The notes under the pieces are model-generated. The model ran no database searches, was not told where the DNA came from, and saw only the letters and a list, made by a program, of their open reading frames with translations. A stretch of 64,000 bases of DNA from Pseudomonas aestuarii (GTDB lineage: Bacteria > Pseudomonadota > Gammaproteobacteria > Pseudomonadales > Pseudomonadaceae). The position numbers and the translations under genes were made by a program. Positions within the stretch are counted from its first letter, which is position 1; each line of letters starts with the position of its first letter. Positions 8,711 to 17,729 of the stretch are shown here, in pieces. The DNA is taken from assembly GCF_027988105.1 (NCBI RefSeq), contig NZ_JAQJZJ010000003.1:186001-250000 (forward strand), given 5' to 3'.

Positions 8711-9623
8711 TGGGGTATTGCTCTATGGGCATGACGCTCGGGCCAAGAAGCGGCCCAACCCGCTCGTGGCCCCAGACGCTCAACTGCTCGGGGTTGAGCT
8801 CAAAGCCGTCGTGGTGCCAGGGTTGCAGTTCGTGAATGCACTCCACGGCGAAACCGGACGGGCTGAAGTGGTAGAAGGAAACGTGCGGATCCTGGCTGTG
8901 CTGGCCGAGGGTCATCTGCATCGGCAGCTCGCGCTTGCGCACAATGTCGTAGGTCTCGCCGAGGTCGCGCAGGCTCCTGAGAAACAGCCCGATGTGCTGC
9001 ACGCCCTTCATGCCGGGGGCGTGGCCGAAGGCGATATCGTGGCTGGTCTGGTCGTTGAGCTTGGCGCGAAAGAAGCCGGTGCGGCCCTTGCCGGCGCCGG
9101 CGCCGTACCAGTGGAAGCCCATCAGGTCGATGAAGAAGGCTTCCAGTTCCGGGCCGTAGTCCGGCGTCATCAGGACGATGTGGCCAACACCGCGCTCGTC
9201 AGCGACGAAGCCTCCGTGCGGGCGGCCGGGGACGAACGAACGCGGCGTCCATTTCTGCGCGTAGAACAGTTCGTGGCGGTAGCCCGCTGGGCAGCAGAAG
9301 CGCACCAGTTCGCGCACGCCACGTATCTCGCGCAGCGCCGCGTCGCCCACTTCCAGAGCTACACCGGCGTCACGGAAGCGCGCGACCGCTGCGTCGAAAG
9401 CCCGCCGTCCACGGGCTTCCCAGCCGATGTAGGCGATGCGATCGACGGGGCCGGGGTGGAAGGCGATGCGGTGGCGGCGGTCGTCGCTGCGCAGGTACAG
9501 AGAATCGGGGTCGCCCTGCGGAGCGTTGCCCAGCCCCAGGCCGAGCACCTGCAATGCGTAATCGCGCCAAGCGCCCAGGTTCGGGCTTTCGAAGCCCAGG
9601 TAGCCGATACCGATGATGTCCAT
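8697..9623 (-). CDS. type I extradiol ring-cleavage dioxygenase (copy 1)
   Basis: A 308-residue two-domain vicinal-oxygen-chelate dioxygenase that opens a catechol ring next to the diol using Fe(II) and O2. Residue positions match biphenyl-diol dioxygenases: metal ligands His148 (GVGH), His210 (GVQH) and Glu261, with active-site His195 (TSHD), His242 and Tyr251 (HVSFYHFSPSGF). It lies between an amidohydrolase and the CrtI-like gene. Compared with its paralogue at 20898 the C-terminus is shorter and changed, ending inside the hairpin element at 8627-8710. AAGAGG precedes the ATG. Confidence 0.93.
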   Translation of the reverse strand: MDIIGIGYLGFESPNLGAWRDYALQVLGLGLGNAPQGDPDSLYLRSDDRRHRIAFHPGPVDRIAYIGWEARGRRAFDAAVARFRDAGVALEVGDAALREIRGVRELVRFCCPAGYRHELFYAQKWTPRSFVPGRPHGGFVADERGVGHIVLMTPDYGPELEAFFIDLMGFHWYGAGAGKGRTGFFRAKLNDQTSHDIAFGHAPGMKGVQHIGLFLRSLRDLGETYDIVRKRELPMQMTLGQHSQDPHVSFYHFSPSGFAVECIHELQPWHHDGFELNPEQLSVWGHERVGPLLGPSVMPIEQYPTERL

Positions 9624-9693
9624 GATGGCCTCTTGTAATTGTCTTGAACCGGCCTCTCCCGGCCTTTGCTCGGGAGGGACGCTATGGCCCTCC

Positions 9694-11001
9694 TTACAAC
9701 GCGGTCTGAGCGTCCGCCTGGGCGAACATCGCGTTGATGTCGCCTGAGGTCACAGGCTTGCCTTTTTCGCGCTTGGGTGCGGCACCGCCCATGCCCAGCG
9801 CCGGTTCGGTGCTGACATGCGTGGCCTGGGCACGCAGAGCGCCGACGGTGCAGTTTTCGCGCCCGTGGATGGCGAACGGGTCGTAGGAAAACTCGCGCAT
9901 GGCATTGAGGTGGGTGACCTTGTCGATGGTTTGCTTGGGCAGGCGCTTGAGGCTCTCCCAGGCGACTTCCGGCGATTGCGGCCAGGTGCAGTCGGAGTGC
10001 GGGTAGTCACATTCCCAGGTGACCATGTCCTCGCCCACGTCCGGCAGGTTGCGGAGGCCGAAATCGTCCTCGATGAAGCAGGTGATGAAATGCTTGCGGA
10101 AGATATCGCTGGGCTTCTTGCCGTCGAAGTCGGCATGGGTCCAGGCGTGGTGGTGGCGGTGGGTAAAATCGGCACGTTCAAGCAGGTAGGGAATCCAGCC
10201 GATGCCGCCTTCGGACAGGGCCATGCGCAGGTCGGGGAATTTTTTCCACATCGGCGCCCAGATCCAGTCGGCCGCCGAGTTGGCGATGGAGATTGGCATG
10301 GAGGTGATCCAGGCATCGATCGGCGACAGGTCGGAGGCGTGCTCGGCCTTGATGCCGGTGCCAATATGGCAGCAGATCACCACCTTGTTGTCGGCACAGG
10401 CCTTCCACAACGGATCCCAGTAGTCGCTGTGGATCGACGGGAAGCCGTGCAGCGCCGGGTTGTCGGACAGTGACACGGCATGCACGCCAAGTTTTGCCAA
10501 GCGCGTGACTTCCTCAGCAGCGGCCTGCATGTCCCACCAGGGCACCAGCATCAACGGGATAAAACGCCCCGGCGCGGCGTTGCACCAGTCGTGCAAATGC
10601 CAGTCGTTGTAGGCCCGGATCGCCGCCAGGGACACGGCGCGGTCGGGGTGGTTCTGGAAGCGTTGGCCGGCGAAGCCGGGAAAGGTAGGGAAGCACAGTG
10701 AGCCAAGGATGCCGTTGGCGCTCATGTCGTCGACCCGCGCCTTGATATCCCATGTGCCACGACGCATCTGTTCGTAGCCCAGCGGCTCCATGCCGTACTC
10801 CTCCTTGGGCCGCCCGACCACGGAATTGAGGCCCATGTAGCCGGTAGCCTGCTCCTCGAACACCCAGACGTCACGCCCGCCGTGCTGTTCGATATGTGGC
10901 TGACGGCCCTTGAAGCGCGCCGGCATGTGTCGATCGAAGGCTCCGGCCGGTTCGATAGCGTGATCGTCGACGCTGACGAGGATCATGTCTTCAAGTTTCA
11001 T
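9694..11001 (-). CDS. amidohydrolase_2 family enzyme (435 aa, copy 1)
   Basis: A metal-dependent TIM-barrel enzyme of the ACMSD/2-pyrone hydrolase superfamily. Visible elements are the N-terminal VDDHAIEP, the His of CCHIGTG, and the C-terminal ECDYPHSDCTWP that supplies the Asp ligand. Related enzymes hydrolyse or decarboxylate ring-cleavage products. It is about 80% identical by eye to 41994-43301. It sits between the Rieske beta subunit and the extradiol dioxygenase, so a step just before or after ring cleavage is likely. GGGAG precedes the start. Confidence 0.85.
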   Translation of the reverse strand: MKLEDMILVSVDDHAIEPAGAFDRHMPARFKGRQPHIEQHGGRDVWVFEEQATGYMGLNSVVGRPKEEYGMEPLGYEQMRRGTWDIKARVDDMSANGILGSLCFPTFPGFAGQRFQNHPDRAVSLAAIRAYNDWHLHDWCNAAPGRFIPLMLVPWWDMQAAAEEVTRLAKLGVHAVSLSDNPALHGFPSIHSDYWDPLWKACADNKVVICCHIGTGIKAEHASDLSPIDAWITSMPISIANSAADWIWAPMWKKFPDLRMALSEGGIGWIPYLLERADFTHRHHHAWTHADFDGKKPSDIFRKHFITCFIEDDFGLRNLPDVGEDMVTWECDYPHSDCTWPQSPEVAWESLKRLPKQTIDKVTHLNAMREFSYDPFAIHGRENCTVGALRAQATHVSTEPALGMGGAAPKREKGKPVTSGDINAMFAQADAQTAL

Positions 11002-11036
11002 TGATGTTGTTCTCCCTTGTCATGGGTGTTGCGGGA

Positions 11037-11612
11037 TCAGAAGAAGATGCCAAGGTTCGGTGTGCCGATCACGGCTTGGTCGACGATGATTTCCCGGCGT
11101 GCCAGTTTCAGCTGCCCGCCTTCGCGGCGCAGGATGTCGTGGCGCTCGCAAGGGATAAGATCGAAGTCGTCGAAGTCGAAGCGGCTGCGGGTCACCAGCA
11201 GGTAGCTCAGCACCTTGTATTCGTCGGCCTTGTCGGTACGGAATACGCGGACATTGCTGACCAGGCGCTTGGTGCGCGAGGGCGGGTCTTCGCCCCAGGC
11301 GCTCTTGGTGTCGGTGATACGCATGATCCGCACCATCATCGAACCGTAGTTGTCGTGCATGTGCTGCACGGTGCGCACCACAGTCTGCGACTGCTGGCGC
11401 ACCGGGCGGGTCAGGCGGATCGGCAGGTTGTATTCGAGATCCTGGCTCAGGCTCTCGCCCCACTGGCGCAGTTGCAGAGTGTCGAGCAGCTCGGCCTCGT
11501 CGTAGAGGAAGTCGAGGAACTCGTGGTACAGCGGGTCGCCGCTGGGAATGCGCTTGGCGCGGTCGGTTTGCGGCAGCGGTGTGGGCTCGAGCAGGCGCTG
11601 CAATTCGTTCAT
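11037..11612 (-). CDS. ring-hydroxylating dioxygenase beta subunit (copy 1)
   Basis: The small subunit (191 residues) of an alpha3beta3 Rieske oxygenase, with the NTF2-like cone fold. Family sequences visible are YHEFLDFLYDEAELLDTLQLRQW near the N-terminus, SRTKRLVSNVRV mid-protein, and the terminal ARREIIVDQAVIGTPNLGIFF. It has structural and specificity roles and carries no cofactor. It follows its alpha subunit by 74 bp and is closely related to 30397-30972. Confidence 0.93.
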   Translation of the reverse strand: MNELQRLLEPTPLPQTDRAKRIPSGDPLYHEFLDFLYDEAELLDTLQLRQWGESLSQDLEYNLPIRLTRPVRQQSQTVVRTVQHMHDNYGSMMVRIMRITDTKSAWGEDPPSRTKRLVSNVRVFRTDKADEYKVLSYLLVTRSRFDFDDFDLIPCERHDILRREGGQLKLARREIIVDQAVIGTPNLGIFF

Positions 11613-11686
11613 GGCGTTTCTCCAGAATACTGTGCATGTCGTCCGCGTGGAGCGGACGACGGTTGTGCGAAGGCGCGGGGACGGGG

Positions 11687-13081
11687 TCAGGAGGTCATCA
11701 GCTCATGCCAGTATTTCCACCATTGCCATTGGGTATCGTCTTTGGTGAATCCTTCGCCGACATTGCCAGGGCCGGGCCAGTCGGCTGGCCTGCCGTTCTC
11801 GTAGAGGGCTTGGTACTTGAGGGTAATGTCCTGGCTCATCGCGCCCTTGGAAGCGATCGTCTGGTGCGGCCAGGTGTCGGAATCGTCCTGCTCGACCATG
11901 CCGGAGGTGCCGAGCAATTGGATCGACTGGCGCAGCATCAGTGCCTTGATCTCGGGCGGGGTGTCCTTCTCCGCCAGGATCCAGTTGACGAACTCCAGCT
12001 TGTCCGGCCCCTTGGGCACATAGGCATGCAGCGCCATGGCGCCGAGCACTGTGCCGTCCGGCTGCGGCAGGTAGATGAACTCGAACAGGCCGTTGGGGAA
12101 GAAGTTGCCGACTTGCGGTGGACGCGAACTCATCAGCTGCAACTGCTCGTCGCTGAAGCGACTGAGCAGTTCCGGCACCATCTCCCTGGTGATACCAGGC
12201 GGCGGTAGCAGGGTGAGCTTTTCCTCCGAGGTCAGGGTGGCTGGGTTCATGCCGGTGAGGCGGCGGATCTTTCGATCCAGTTCGATGCAACGCATGGTGT
12301 GGCCATGCTCGGTCCACACTTCGGTGCCGTACATCTCTGGAGTCAGGTCGCCACCCTTGCCTTCAGCATCCGGCTTCTTGGCGTAAGGGCCGACCTCGCC
12401 CAGCCAGCGGTGCAGGGTCAAGGTATGGAAGCCGTCGGAGGCGGACTGCTCGGCGGCGGTCTTCCAGTTGGCGCGGACGATGAAGCGCTGCGGCGGGCCG
12501 AGCACCTCCATACCGGCGATGGTGCGACACCAGAGGGTGTCGAAGTACCACTTGGCATCGCCGAGGAACTCCTCGAAGGATGGCCCGTCGATGTTCCAGG
12601 TGGCGAAGATCAGTCCGCCATAGACCGCTACCCGGGCTTTCTTCAGGCCCAGCTGGTCCTTTGTGCGGGTCTTGCCGTGCATGCATTCCTTCTCCACCGG
12701 CGCGCCGATGAAGTCACCATTGGGCTTGAAGGCCCAGCCATGGTAAATGCACAGGTGGGTAGAGGCGTTGCCGCCGTCGAGGGTGGATATCTTCATGCCG
12801 CGGTGTGGGCAGACGTTCAGGGATACATAGATCTGCTCGTCGCCGGAGCGGGCGACGATCACCGAGTCGGAGCCCATATCGCGAACGACGTAATCACCCT
12901 TGGTGGGGATTTCGGTTTCGTGGCCGAGAAACACCCAGGTTTTGGCAAATATTTTTTTCATCTCCAGGTTGTAAAGTTCAGGATCGGACAGGGTCCGCAT
13001 CTTCACTTCACGGTTTTCCAAGTCGATCAGGTCCGAGATTCTCGTGCCATCGTTCAGTACCGGATTCGTGTTACTGGTCAT
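11687..13081 (-). CDS. Rieske ring-hydroxylating dioxygenase alpha subunit (copy 1)
   Basis: The catalytic subunit (464 residues) that dihydroxylates an aromatic ring with O2. The Rieske [2Fe-2S] ligands are Cys91, His93, Cys111 and His114 (CPHRG and CIYHG). The mononuclear iron site has His219 and His224 (DGFHTLTLH), the bridging Asp216, and a later Asp in EQDDSDTW. I chose ATG 13081 because GGAG lies 8 nt upstream, and it matches the start of the paralogue at 28943. It heads a six-gene operon (alpha, beta, amidohydrolase, extradiol, CrtI-like, small protein) with an operator-like palindrome 32 bp upstream. DitA1-type diterpenoid dioxygenases are the closest characterised group I can suggest. 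Confidence 0.93.
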   Translation of the reverse strand: MTSNTNPVLNDGTRISDLIDLENREVKMRTLSDPELYNLEMKKIFAKTWVFLGHETEIPTKGDYVVRDMGSDSVIVARSGDEQIYVSLNVCPHRGMKISTLDGGNASTHLCIYHGWAFKPNGDFIGAPVEKECMHGKTRTKDQLGLKKARVAVYGGLIFATWNIDGPSFEEFLGDAKWYFDTLWCRTIAGMEVLGPPQRFIVRANWKTAAEQSASDGFHTLTLHRWLGEVGPYAKKPDAEGKGGDLTPEMYGTEVWTEHGHTMRCIELDRKIRRLTGMNPATLTSEEKLTLLPPPGITREMVPELLSRFSDEQLQLMSSRPPQVGNFFPNGLFEFIYLPQPDGTVLGAMALHAYVPKGPDKLEFVNWILAEKDTPPEIKALMLRQSIQLLGTSGMVEQDDSDTWPHQTIASKGAMSQDITLKYQALYENGRPADWPGPGNVGEGFTKDDTQWQWWKYWHELMTS

Positions 13082-13112
13082 GCTCGATCTCCGTTCTTGT
13101 TTTTCTCGCATA

Positions 13113-13137
13113 TGAACAGAATGTGTATATGTGTTTA
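13113..13137. promoter_or_regulatory. cluster operator-like palindrome (site 1)
   Basis: TGAACA, 13 bp, TGTTTA. It lies 32 bp before the dioxygenase alpha start at 13081, where a repressor could cover the promoter. Same layout as the other nine sites. Confidence 0.65.
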
Positions 13138-13381
13138 ATTGCCGGCCGATTATCTGCTCAGATCCCGGTTTGTGAATTGATCTGGGTCAACGAATGTTGG
13201 GTGCTGAATGACCACCGATCTCGATTTGCAGAGATGCTGGCGAGATGGGGTGGGAAATCAATAGGGAAAGGCTGGGCAGGGAGGGGGAATAGTTTTAGTC
13301 GAGGCTTTCTGGTGCGACGAGGCGGTTTGTCGCGAATGTATGTGGACAATATTGAATAAACTGTCCTGTTTGTATTAGCTG

Positions 13382-14569
13382 CTAGCGTATCGGTTTAGCA
13401 GCGGGGTGCCGCTGGATACATAGCACCACCAGCAGACCGGTTGCCGATAGCAGGGCCGAGCAGAAGAACACCTGTGCCAGGCCGAAGCCGGAAACGACCA
13501 GCCCCATCACCGGCCCCGCCAGTCCCACCGCCAGATCGAAAAACAGCGAAAGCGTGCTCAGTGCTGAGTTGCGATTGGCCTCCGGTGTGCGCGCTAGGGT
13601 TTCCACCGCCAGCCCCGGATAGACCCAGGAAACACCCAGGCCGGTCAGTGCGGAACCGAGGATCGCCACCAGCGGTGAAGGTGCCAGCCAGACGAGCAGC
13701 AGTCCGAGGGTCTGCACGGCCATGCACACCGTGACCACCCGGTAGCCGCCGAAGCGCGACAGCACATTGGGCGAGGTCAGCCTTGCGAAGATGAAAGCGA
13801 CACCGAAAGCGCTCAGGCAATAGGCCGCGTTTTCCCAGCCCAGACTGTCGAAATACAGGGCGACAAAGGCGGTCAAACTGCCGAAGCCCGCCGAACTGCA
13901 GGCGACGGCGAGACCGTTGGGCAGCACGGCCATGAACACGCGGCGAAACGGCAGCCGCATGCCTGGCAGCAAGGGCGCGGGGCGCCTGGTCTGGGCGAAC
14001 AGCAGGGGCATGAAGCCGAGCAGGGTGATACCGATACCGATGCCGGCGAGCCCCAGGTGATCGCGTATCAGCACGCCGAGCGGTGCGCCTATGGCGGTTC
14101 CGCCATAGGCAGCTATGCCGTTCCAGGACATGACCTGCGCGGTGCGTGACGGGCCATGCAGGCCGATGGCCCAGGTGCAACTGGGCGTGGAAATCAGAGC
14201 CGAAGAGATGCCCTGGAGGATTCGGCCGGCCATCAGCAGAGTCAGGCTGACCCAGGGGGAAGCCGGCAGGACGATCGCCAGTGCGGTCAGCAGGCCGCTG
14301 CCCGTGAGGACGGTAAGGCCCGTCATCACCGTGCGCTTGGCGCCGAAGCGATCGGCAAGCTGTCCGGCCAGTGGACGCGAGAGAAGGGTCGTCAGGTATT
14401 GCAGACCGATCACCAGGCCGGCCATCGTGGTGCCGAATCCCAGGGTGTTCAGCACATGGCCGGGCAGCACGGCCAGCGGCAGCCCGTTTCCGACATAGGA
14501 GGCAAAGTTGAAGCAGACAATCGAGACGATCGACAGACCGACTGGAAGGGATTTCGTACTGACATGCAT
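13382..14569 (-). CDS. MFS transporter (YhhS/YfcJ-like)
   Basis: A 395-residue membrane protein with about 12 helices and the MFS loop motif GQLADRFGAKRTV between helices 2 and 3. The overall pattern is that of drug/arabinose-efflux-like carriers. It is the last gene of a minus-strand operon that begins at 17540 (MFS, ferredoxin, ferredoxin reductase, this gene). It could export toxic intermediates or import substrate; the sequence does not tell which. Confidence 0.82.
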   Translation of the reverse strand: MHVSTKSLPVGLSIVSIVCFNFASYVGNGLPLAVLPGHVLNTLGFGTTMAGLVIGLQYLTTLLSRPLAGQLADRFGAKRTVMTGLTVLTGSGLLTALAIVLPASPWVSLTLLMAGRILQGISSALISTPSCTWAIGLHGPSRTAQVMSWNGIAAYGGTAIGAPLGVLIRDHLGLAGIGIGITLLGFMPLLFAQTRRPAPLLPGMRLPFRRVFMAVLPNGLAVACSSAGFGSLTAFVALYFDSLGWENAAYCLSAFGVAFIFARLTSPNVLSRFGGYRVVTVCMAVQTLGLLLVWLAPSPLVAILGSALTGLGVSWVYPGLAVETLARTPEANRNSALSTLSLFFDLAVGLAGPVMGLVVSGFGLAQVFFCSALLSATGLLVVLCIQRHPAAKPIR

Positions 14570-14649
14570 CCGTCGGCGCCTTGCGGATCGTGCGTGCGTG
14601 TGGCCTTGGCCGCGCGCCGCGCCCGGTTACGGGCGCGGCAGAGGGATAG

Positions 14650-15885
14650 TCAGTCGCGGTTGGCCGCTTCCCAGGCCTTGAGGTCGAAATCCGTTGCAGC
14701 CGCTTCGGTCGGACTGAGCTGGGGCGGGCGCGCGAGGATCTTGCGGGCTGCCATATGATCGCCGGGGCGGTTGCACGACTCCACCGCAATCAGCTGGTCG
14801 CCGCGGAAACACAGTACCGAGACCTGCGCGCTGCCCATTGAGCCGACTACCACGGTGCTGTCATACCCACTAGAAAGGCCGGCGATCTGCAATTTCATGT
14901 CGCCCTGATCGGTCCAGAACCAGGGCAGTGCGCTATAGGGCGCCGGTTTTCCCATCAGCCGGGCCGCTACGGTGCGGCCCTGATCCACGGCGTTTTGTAC
15001 GGACTCGAGGCGGGTTGGCTGTTCGTCGTTCTGCAGGCACGGAAAACAGGCGACATCGCCGATCGCAGAGATATGCAGGTCGGAGGTGAGCAGGTTGGCA
15101 TCGACCTTGATGCCGTTGGCGATGTCCAGGCCGGCTTCGCTGGCCAGTTGCACATTGGGGATCACACCGATGCCGAAGACCACAAGGTCGGCAGCCAGCG
15201 TGCGCCCATCGGAAGTTTCCACCCCGGTTACCCGACCATTGTCGCCGATGACACGGGTCAGGCCCTGGCGGAAGTCCAGATGTACGCCCCAGCGACGGTG
15301 TGCCTGGCTGAACAGTTCGGACATCTCGCGACTGACTGCGCGGGCCATCGGCCGGTCGCCCAGTTCCAGGACATGCACGGACGACCCCATCGATGCTGCC
15401 ACTGCGGCGAACTCCAGGCCGATGAAGCCGGCGCCGATCACCACCACATTGCGCGCTTGTTTGGCCAGCGGCGCCAAGGTGTCGGCATCGGCCATGGTCT
15501 TGATACCGAATACGCCATCGAGCTCGGCGCCAGGAACCGGCAGAGGGCGGTTGTGCGCGCCTGTGGCCAATACTAGATGATCGTAGGTCAGGGCTTCACC
15601 GCCCTCGAGCAGGACTCGTCGGTTCTGGCGGTCGATGGCAGTCACCCGGTCGTGGCGTAGCTCGATGCGCTGCTCGGTATAGAATTTTTCGGGGCGGAAC
15701 AGCAAGTTGGTTGCGCCGATCTTGCCGAGCAGGTAGGCCTTGGACAGCGGCGGTCGCTGGTAGGGCAGACCGGGTTCGTCGCCAATCAGGCTGATGCGTC
15801 CGTCATAGCCGGCTTGGCGCAGCGATGTGGCGACCTGAAAACCGGCCTGGCCGGCACCGACAATGACTACCGAGGCGAGTGACAT
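14650..15885 (-). CDS. ferredoxin reductase (FAD/NAD-binding, BphA4/putidaredoxin-reductase type)
   Basis: A 411-residue NAD(P)H:ferredoxin reductase. The FAD site VIVGAGQAGFQ is at the N-terminus, the NAD site VVVIGAGFIGLE is in the middle, and the ISAIGDVACFP segment that contacts FAD follows. An AAGGAGG site precedes the ATG. It lies 43 bp after the [2Fe-2S] ferredoxin gene, so the two probably form the electron chain for the P450s and perhaps also feed the dioxygenases. Confidence 0.92.
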   Translation of the reverse strand: MSLASVVIVGAGQAGFQVATSLRQAGYDGRISLIGDEPGLPYQRPPLSKAYLLGKIGATNLLFRPEKFYTEQRIELRHDRVTAIDRQNRRVLLEGGEALTYDHLVLATGAHNRPLPVPGAELDGVFGIKTMADADTLAPLAKQARNVVVIGAGFIGLEFAAVAASMGSSVHVLELGDRPMARAVSREMSELFSQAHRRWGVHLDFRQGLTRVIGDNGRVTGVETSDGRTLAADLVVFGIGVIPNVQLASEAGLDIANGIKVDANLLTSDLHISAIGDVACFPCLQNDEQPTRLESVQNAVDQGRTVAARLMGKPAPYSALPWFWTDQGDMKLQIAGLSSGYDSTVVVGSMGSAQVSVLCFRGDQLIAVESCNRPGDHMAARKILARPPQLSPTEAAATDFDLKAWEAANRD

Positions 15886-15928
15886 GGAACCTCCTTCTTA
15901 TTAGCGTGCAGCGGGTATGTTGCGGGAT

Positions 15929-16249
15929 TCAATATTGTGACTCTGGCAGATGCAAAACCAGGCCATCGAGCGCTTCGCTCATGACCAATTGGCAGGTCAG
16001 GCGGCTGGTGGCACGGCGTCCGACGGCATATTCGAGCATGTCGGCTTCGGTGCTTTCTGCCTCCGGCATTCGCACTTGCCACTGGTCGTCGACGTATGCG
16101 TGGCAGGTCGCACAGCTGCAGGCACCGCCGCAATCGCCTTGAATGCCCGGCACCGAGGCGAACATCGCCGCCTGCATGACCGATTGGCCGATTTCTCCAG
16201 TCACCTGATGTACGGTGCCGTTGTGTTCGATGAGGGTGAGAGTAGGCAT
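15929..16249 (-). CDS. [2Fe-2S] ferredoxin (adrenodoxin/putidaredoxin type)
   Basis: A 106-residue electron carrier with cluster ligands Cys40, Cys46, Cys49 and Cys86 in the pattern C-x5-C-x2-C...C (GDCGGACSCATC and LTCQL). The acidic helix before Cys86 (PEAESTEADMLEYA) is the usual partner-docking surface for P450 and reductase. It is encoded 13 bp after the MFS gene and just before the ferredoxin reductase. Confidence 0.94.
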   Translation of the reverse strand: MPTLTLIEHNGTVHQVTGEIGQSVMQAAMFASVPGIQGDCGGACSCATCHAYVDDQWQVRMPEAESTEADMLEYAVGRRATSRLTCQLVMSEALDGLVLHLPESQY

Positions 16250-16262
16250 GGTCGGACTCCAA

Positions 16263-17540
16263 TTATGCGGTTGTGGCGGAGGCGGGAATGGGTTGCACGG
16301 CGAAATGCGGGGCGCGGCCGAGGGTCAGCAGGAGCAGGGGGCCAATCAGGCTACAGGCCATGGAGTACAGAAGCATTGAGGAGTAGGAGCCGGTGCGACT
16401 CAGCATCAAGGCGAACAGCAAAGGCGCAAGCGCAGAGGCCACGGTATTGAGTCCCTGGTGCACGCCGAACAGTCTTCCGTATTCGCGTAACCCAAAGTAG
16501 CGGGCAACCAGGAAGGCGGCGATGTCGAATTCCGCGCCAGCACCGAAGCCGATCATCACGGCTGCGAGCATTAGCAGGGATAAGTCCGGCGTGCCACTGA
16601 GGTAGATGAGGCAACCAATAGCGGGTAAGGCCAGGCTGAACGCGGCAATTCCTGGCGGCCACATGCGGTCGAGCAGGTAGCCGATCAGTACGCGACCGAA
16701 AATCAGCGAAACGCCAAAGAAGCTGAACACCAGGCTTGCGTCGCCGGCTGACAAGCCCCGGCTCTGCAGCATTGGTACGGTGCTGGTGACCATGCCGACG
16801 ATGGATGAGATCACCAACGCCAGCGCCAGGTTGCAGGTCCAGAACTTGCGCGAGCGCATGCCTTCTTTAAAGCTCATGCCCGGCAGCCCCAGCAGTTCGT
16901 TGGCTGCATCCTGCGGGTTGGCAGTTTGGGCCCCCGGTAGCCTGAACCAGAGCAGCGTCAGAGGCAGTAACAGCAATAGATTAAGTAGCGCGAGGATTAC
17001 AAAAGCGGCGCGCCAGTCCCACTGTTCGATGCCCCAGGACAACAGGCGCGGAATGGTGGCGGCGGTGATACCTGTGCCTGAGAGACCGATCGCCAGCGCC
17101 AGGCCACGGTTGCGGTCGAACCACAGGCTGAGCAATTGGGTCCAGGTCACCGCCAGCGCGCCCATGCCGATGATCGGCAGCAGGGCAAAGGCCAGGTACA
17201 TCGACCAGATCGAGCCTTGTAGCTGGGTAGTTGCCAGGTAGCCCAGCGACAGCAGCACCAGCGAGATCAGGGTGACCCGCTTCATGCCGTAGCGCAGATT
17301 GAACCAACCGACTAGCTGCAGGGAGACCACGGCGCCGCCGAACAGGAAGGTGATGGAGGCCTGTAGTTCGCTCTTGCTCCAGCCAAAGGCCTGCTCCAGC
17401 GGCACGACCAGGGTGCCAAAACCATAGAGCAGAGCGGCATTGATGCTGATTGCCACGCCGACCACTGCAAGGATGAGCATTCGCCAGCCTTGGCGAAATT
17501 CGGTGAGGTCAATAGCAGCGTCGCTGTTGTGGGTGGACAT
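16263..17540 (-). CDS. MFS transporter (OFA/monocarboxylate-carrier-like, copy 2)
   Basis: A 425-residue permease with about 12 membrane helices, paralogous to 4967-6241 (shared EFRQGWRMLIL, LLYGFGTLVVPLEQAFGWS, GAEFDIAAFLVARYFGLREY). It heads the minus-strand operon that also encodes the ferredoxin pair. The promoter must lie in the 190-bp gap shared with the divergent chemoreceptor. No TGAACA-N13-TGTTCA site is visible there. Confidence 0.88.
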   Translation of the reverse strand: MSTHNSDAAIDLTEFRQGWRMLILAVVGVAISINAALLYGFGTLVVPLEQAFGWSKSELQASITFLFGGAVVSLQLVGWFNLRYGMKRVTLISLVLLSLGYLATTQLQGSIWSMYLAFALLPIIGMGALAVTWTQLLSLWFDRNRGLALAIGLSGTGITAATIPRLLSWGIEQWDWRAAFVILALLNLLLLLPLTLLWFRLPGAQTANPQDAANELLGLPGMSFKEGMRSRKFWTCNLALALVISSIVGMVTSTVPMLQSRGLSAGDASLVFSFFGVSLIFGRVLIGYLLDRMWPPGIAAFSLALPAIGCLIYLSGTPDLSLLMLAAVMIGFGAGAEFDIAAFLVARYFGLREYGRLFGVHQGLNTVASALAPLLFALMLSRTGSYSSMLLYSMACSLIGPLLLLTLGRAPHFAVQPIPASATTA

Positions 17541-17729
17541 CGGGCAGGCACCTTTTTGTTGATTTTATCTTGCCAAATAGCTCGGCGTTTTCTGCTGATT
17601 TTACGTAAATCCGGCTATCTTTGTTCTGATCTAAGAATTGAATGCTGGCTTTAGAATATGGCAGAGTGGATTATCTGTCTAGTCATGCCTGGTCGAACCA
17701 CTCCAATACAACAACAAGTAGGTACAACG

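Noticed and set aside
17541..17729. Search for the cluster palindrome between the MFS and chemoreceptor genes
   Set aside because: Only single TGATTT/TGTTCT-like half sites were seen, with no partner at 13 bp.
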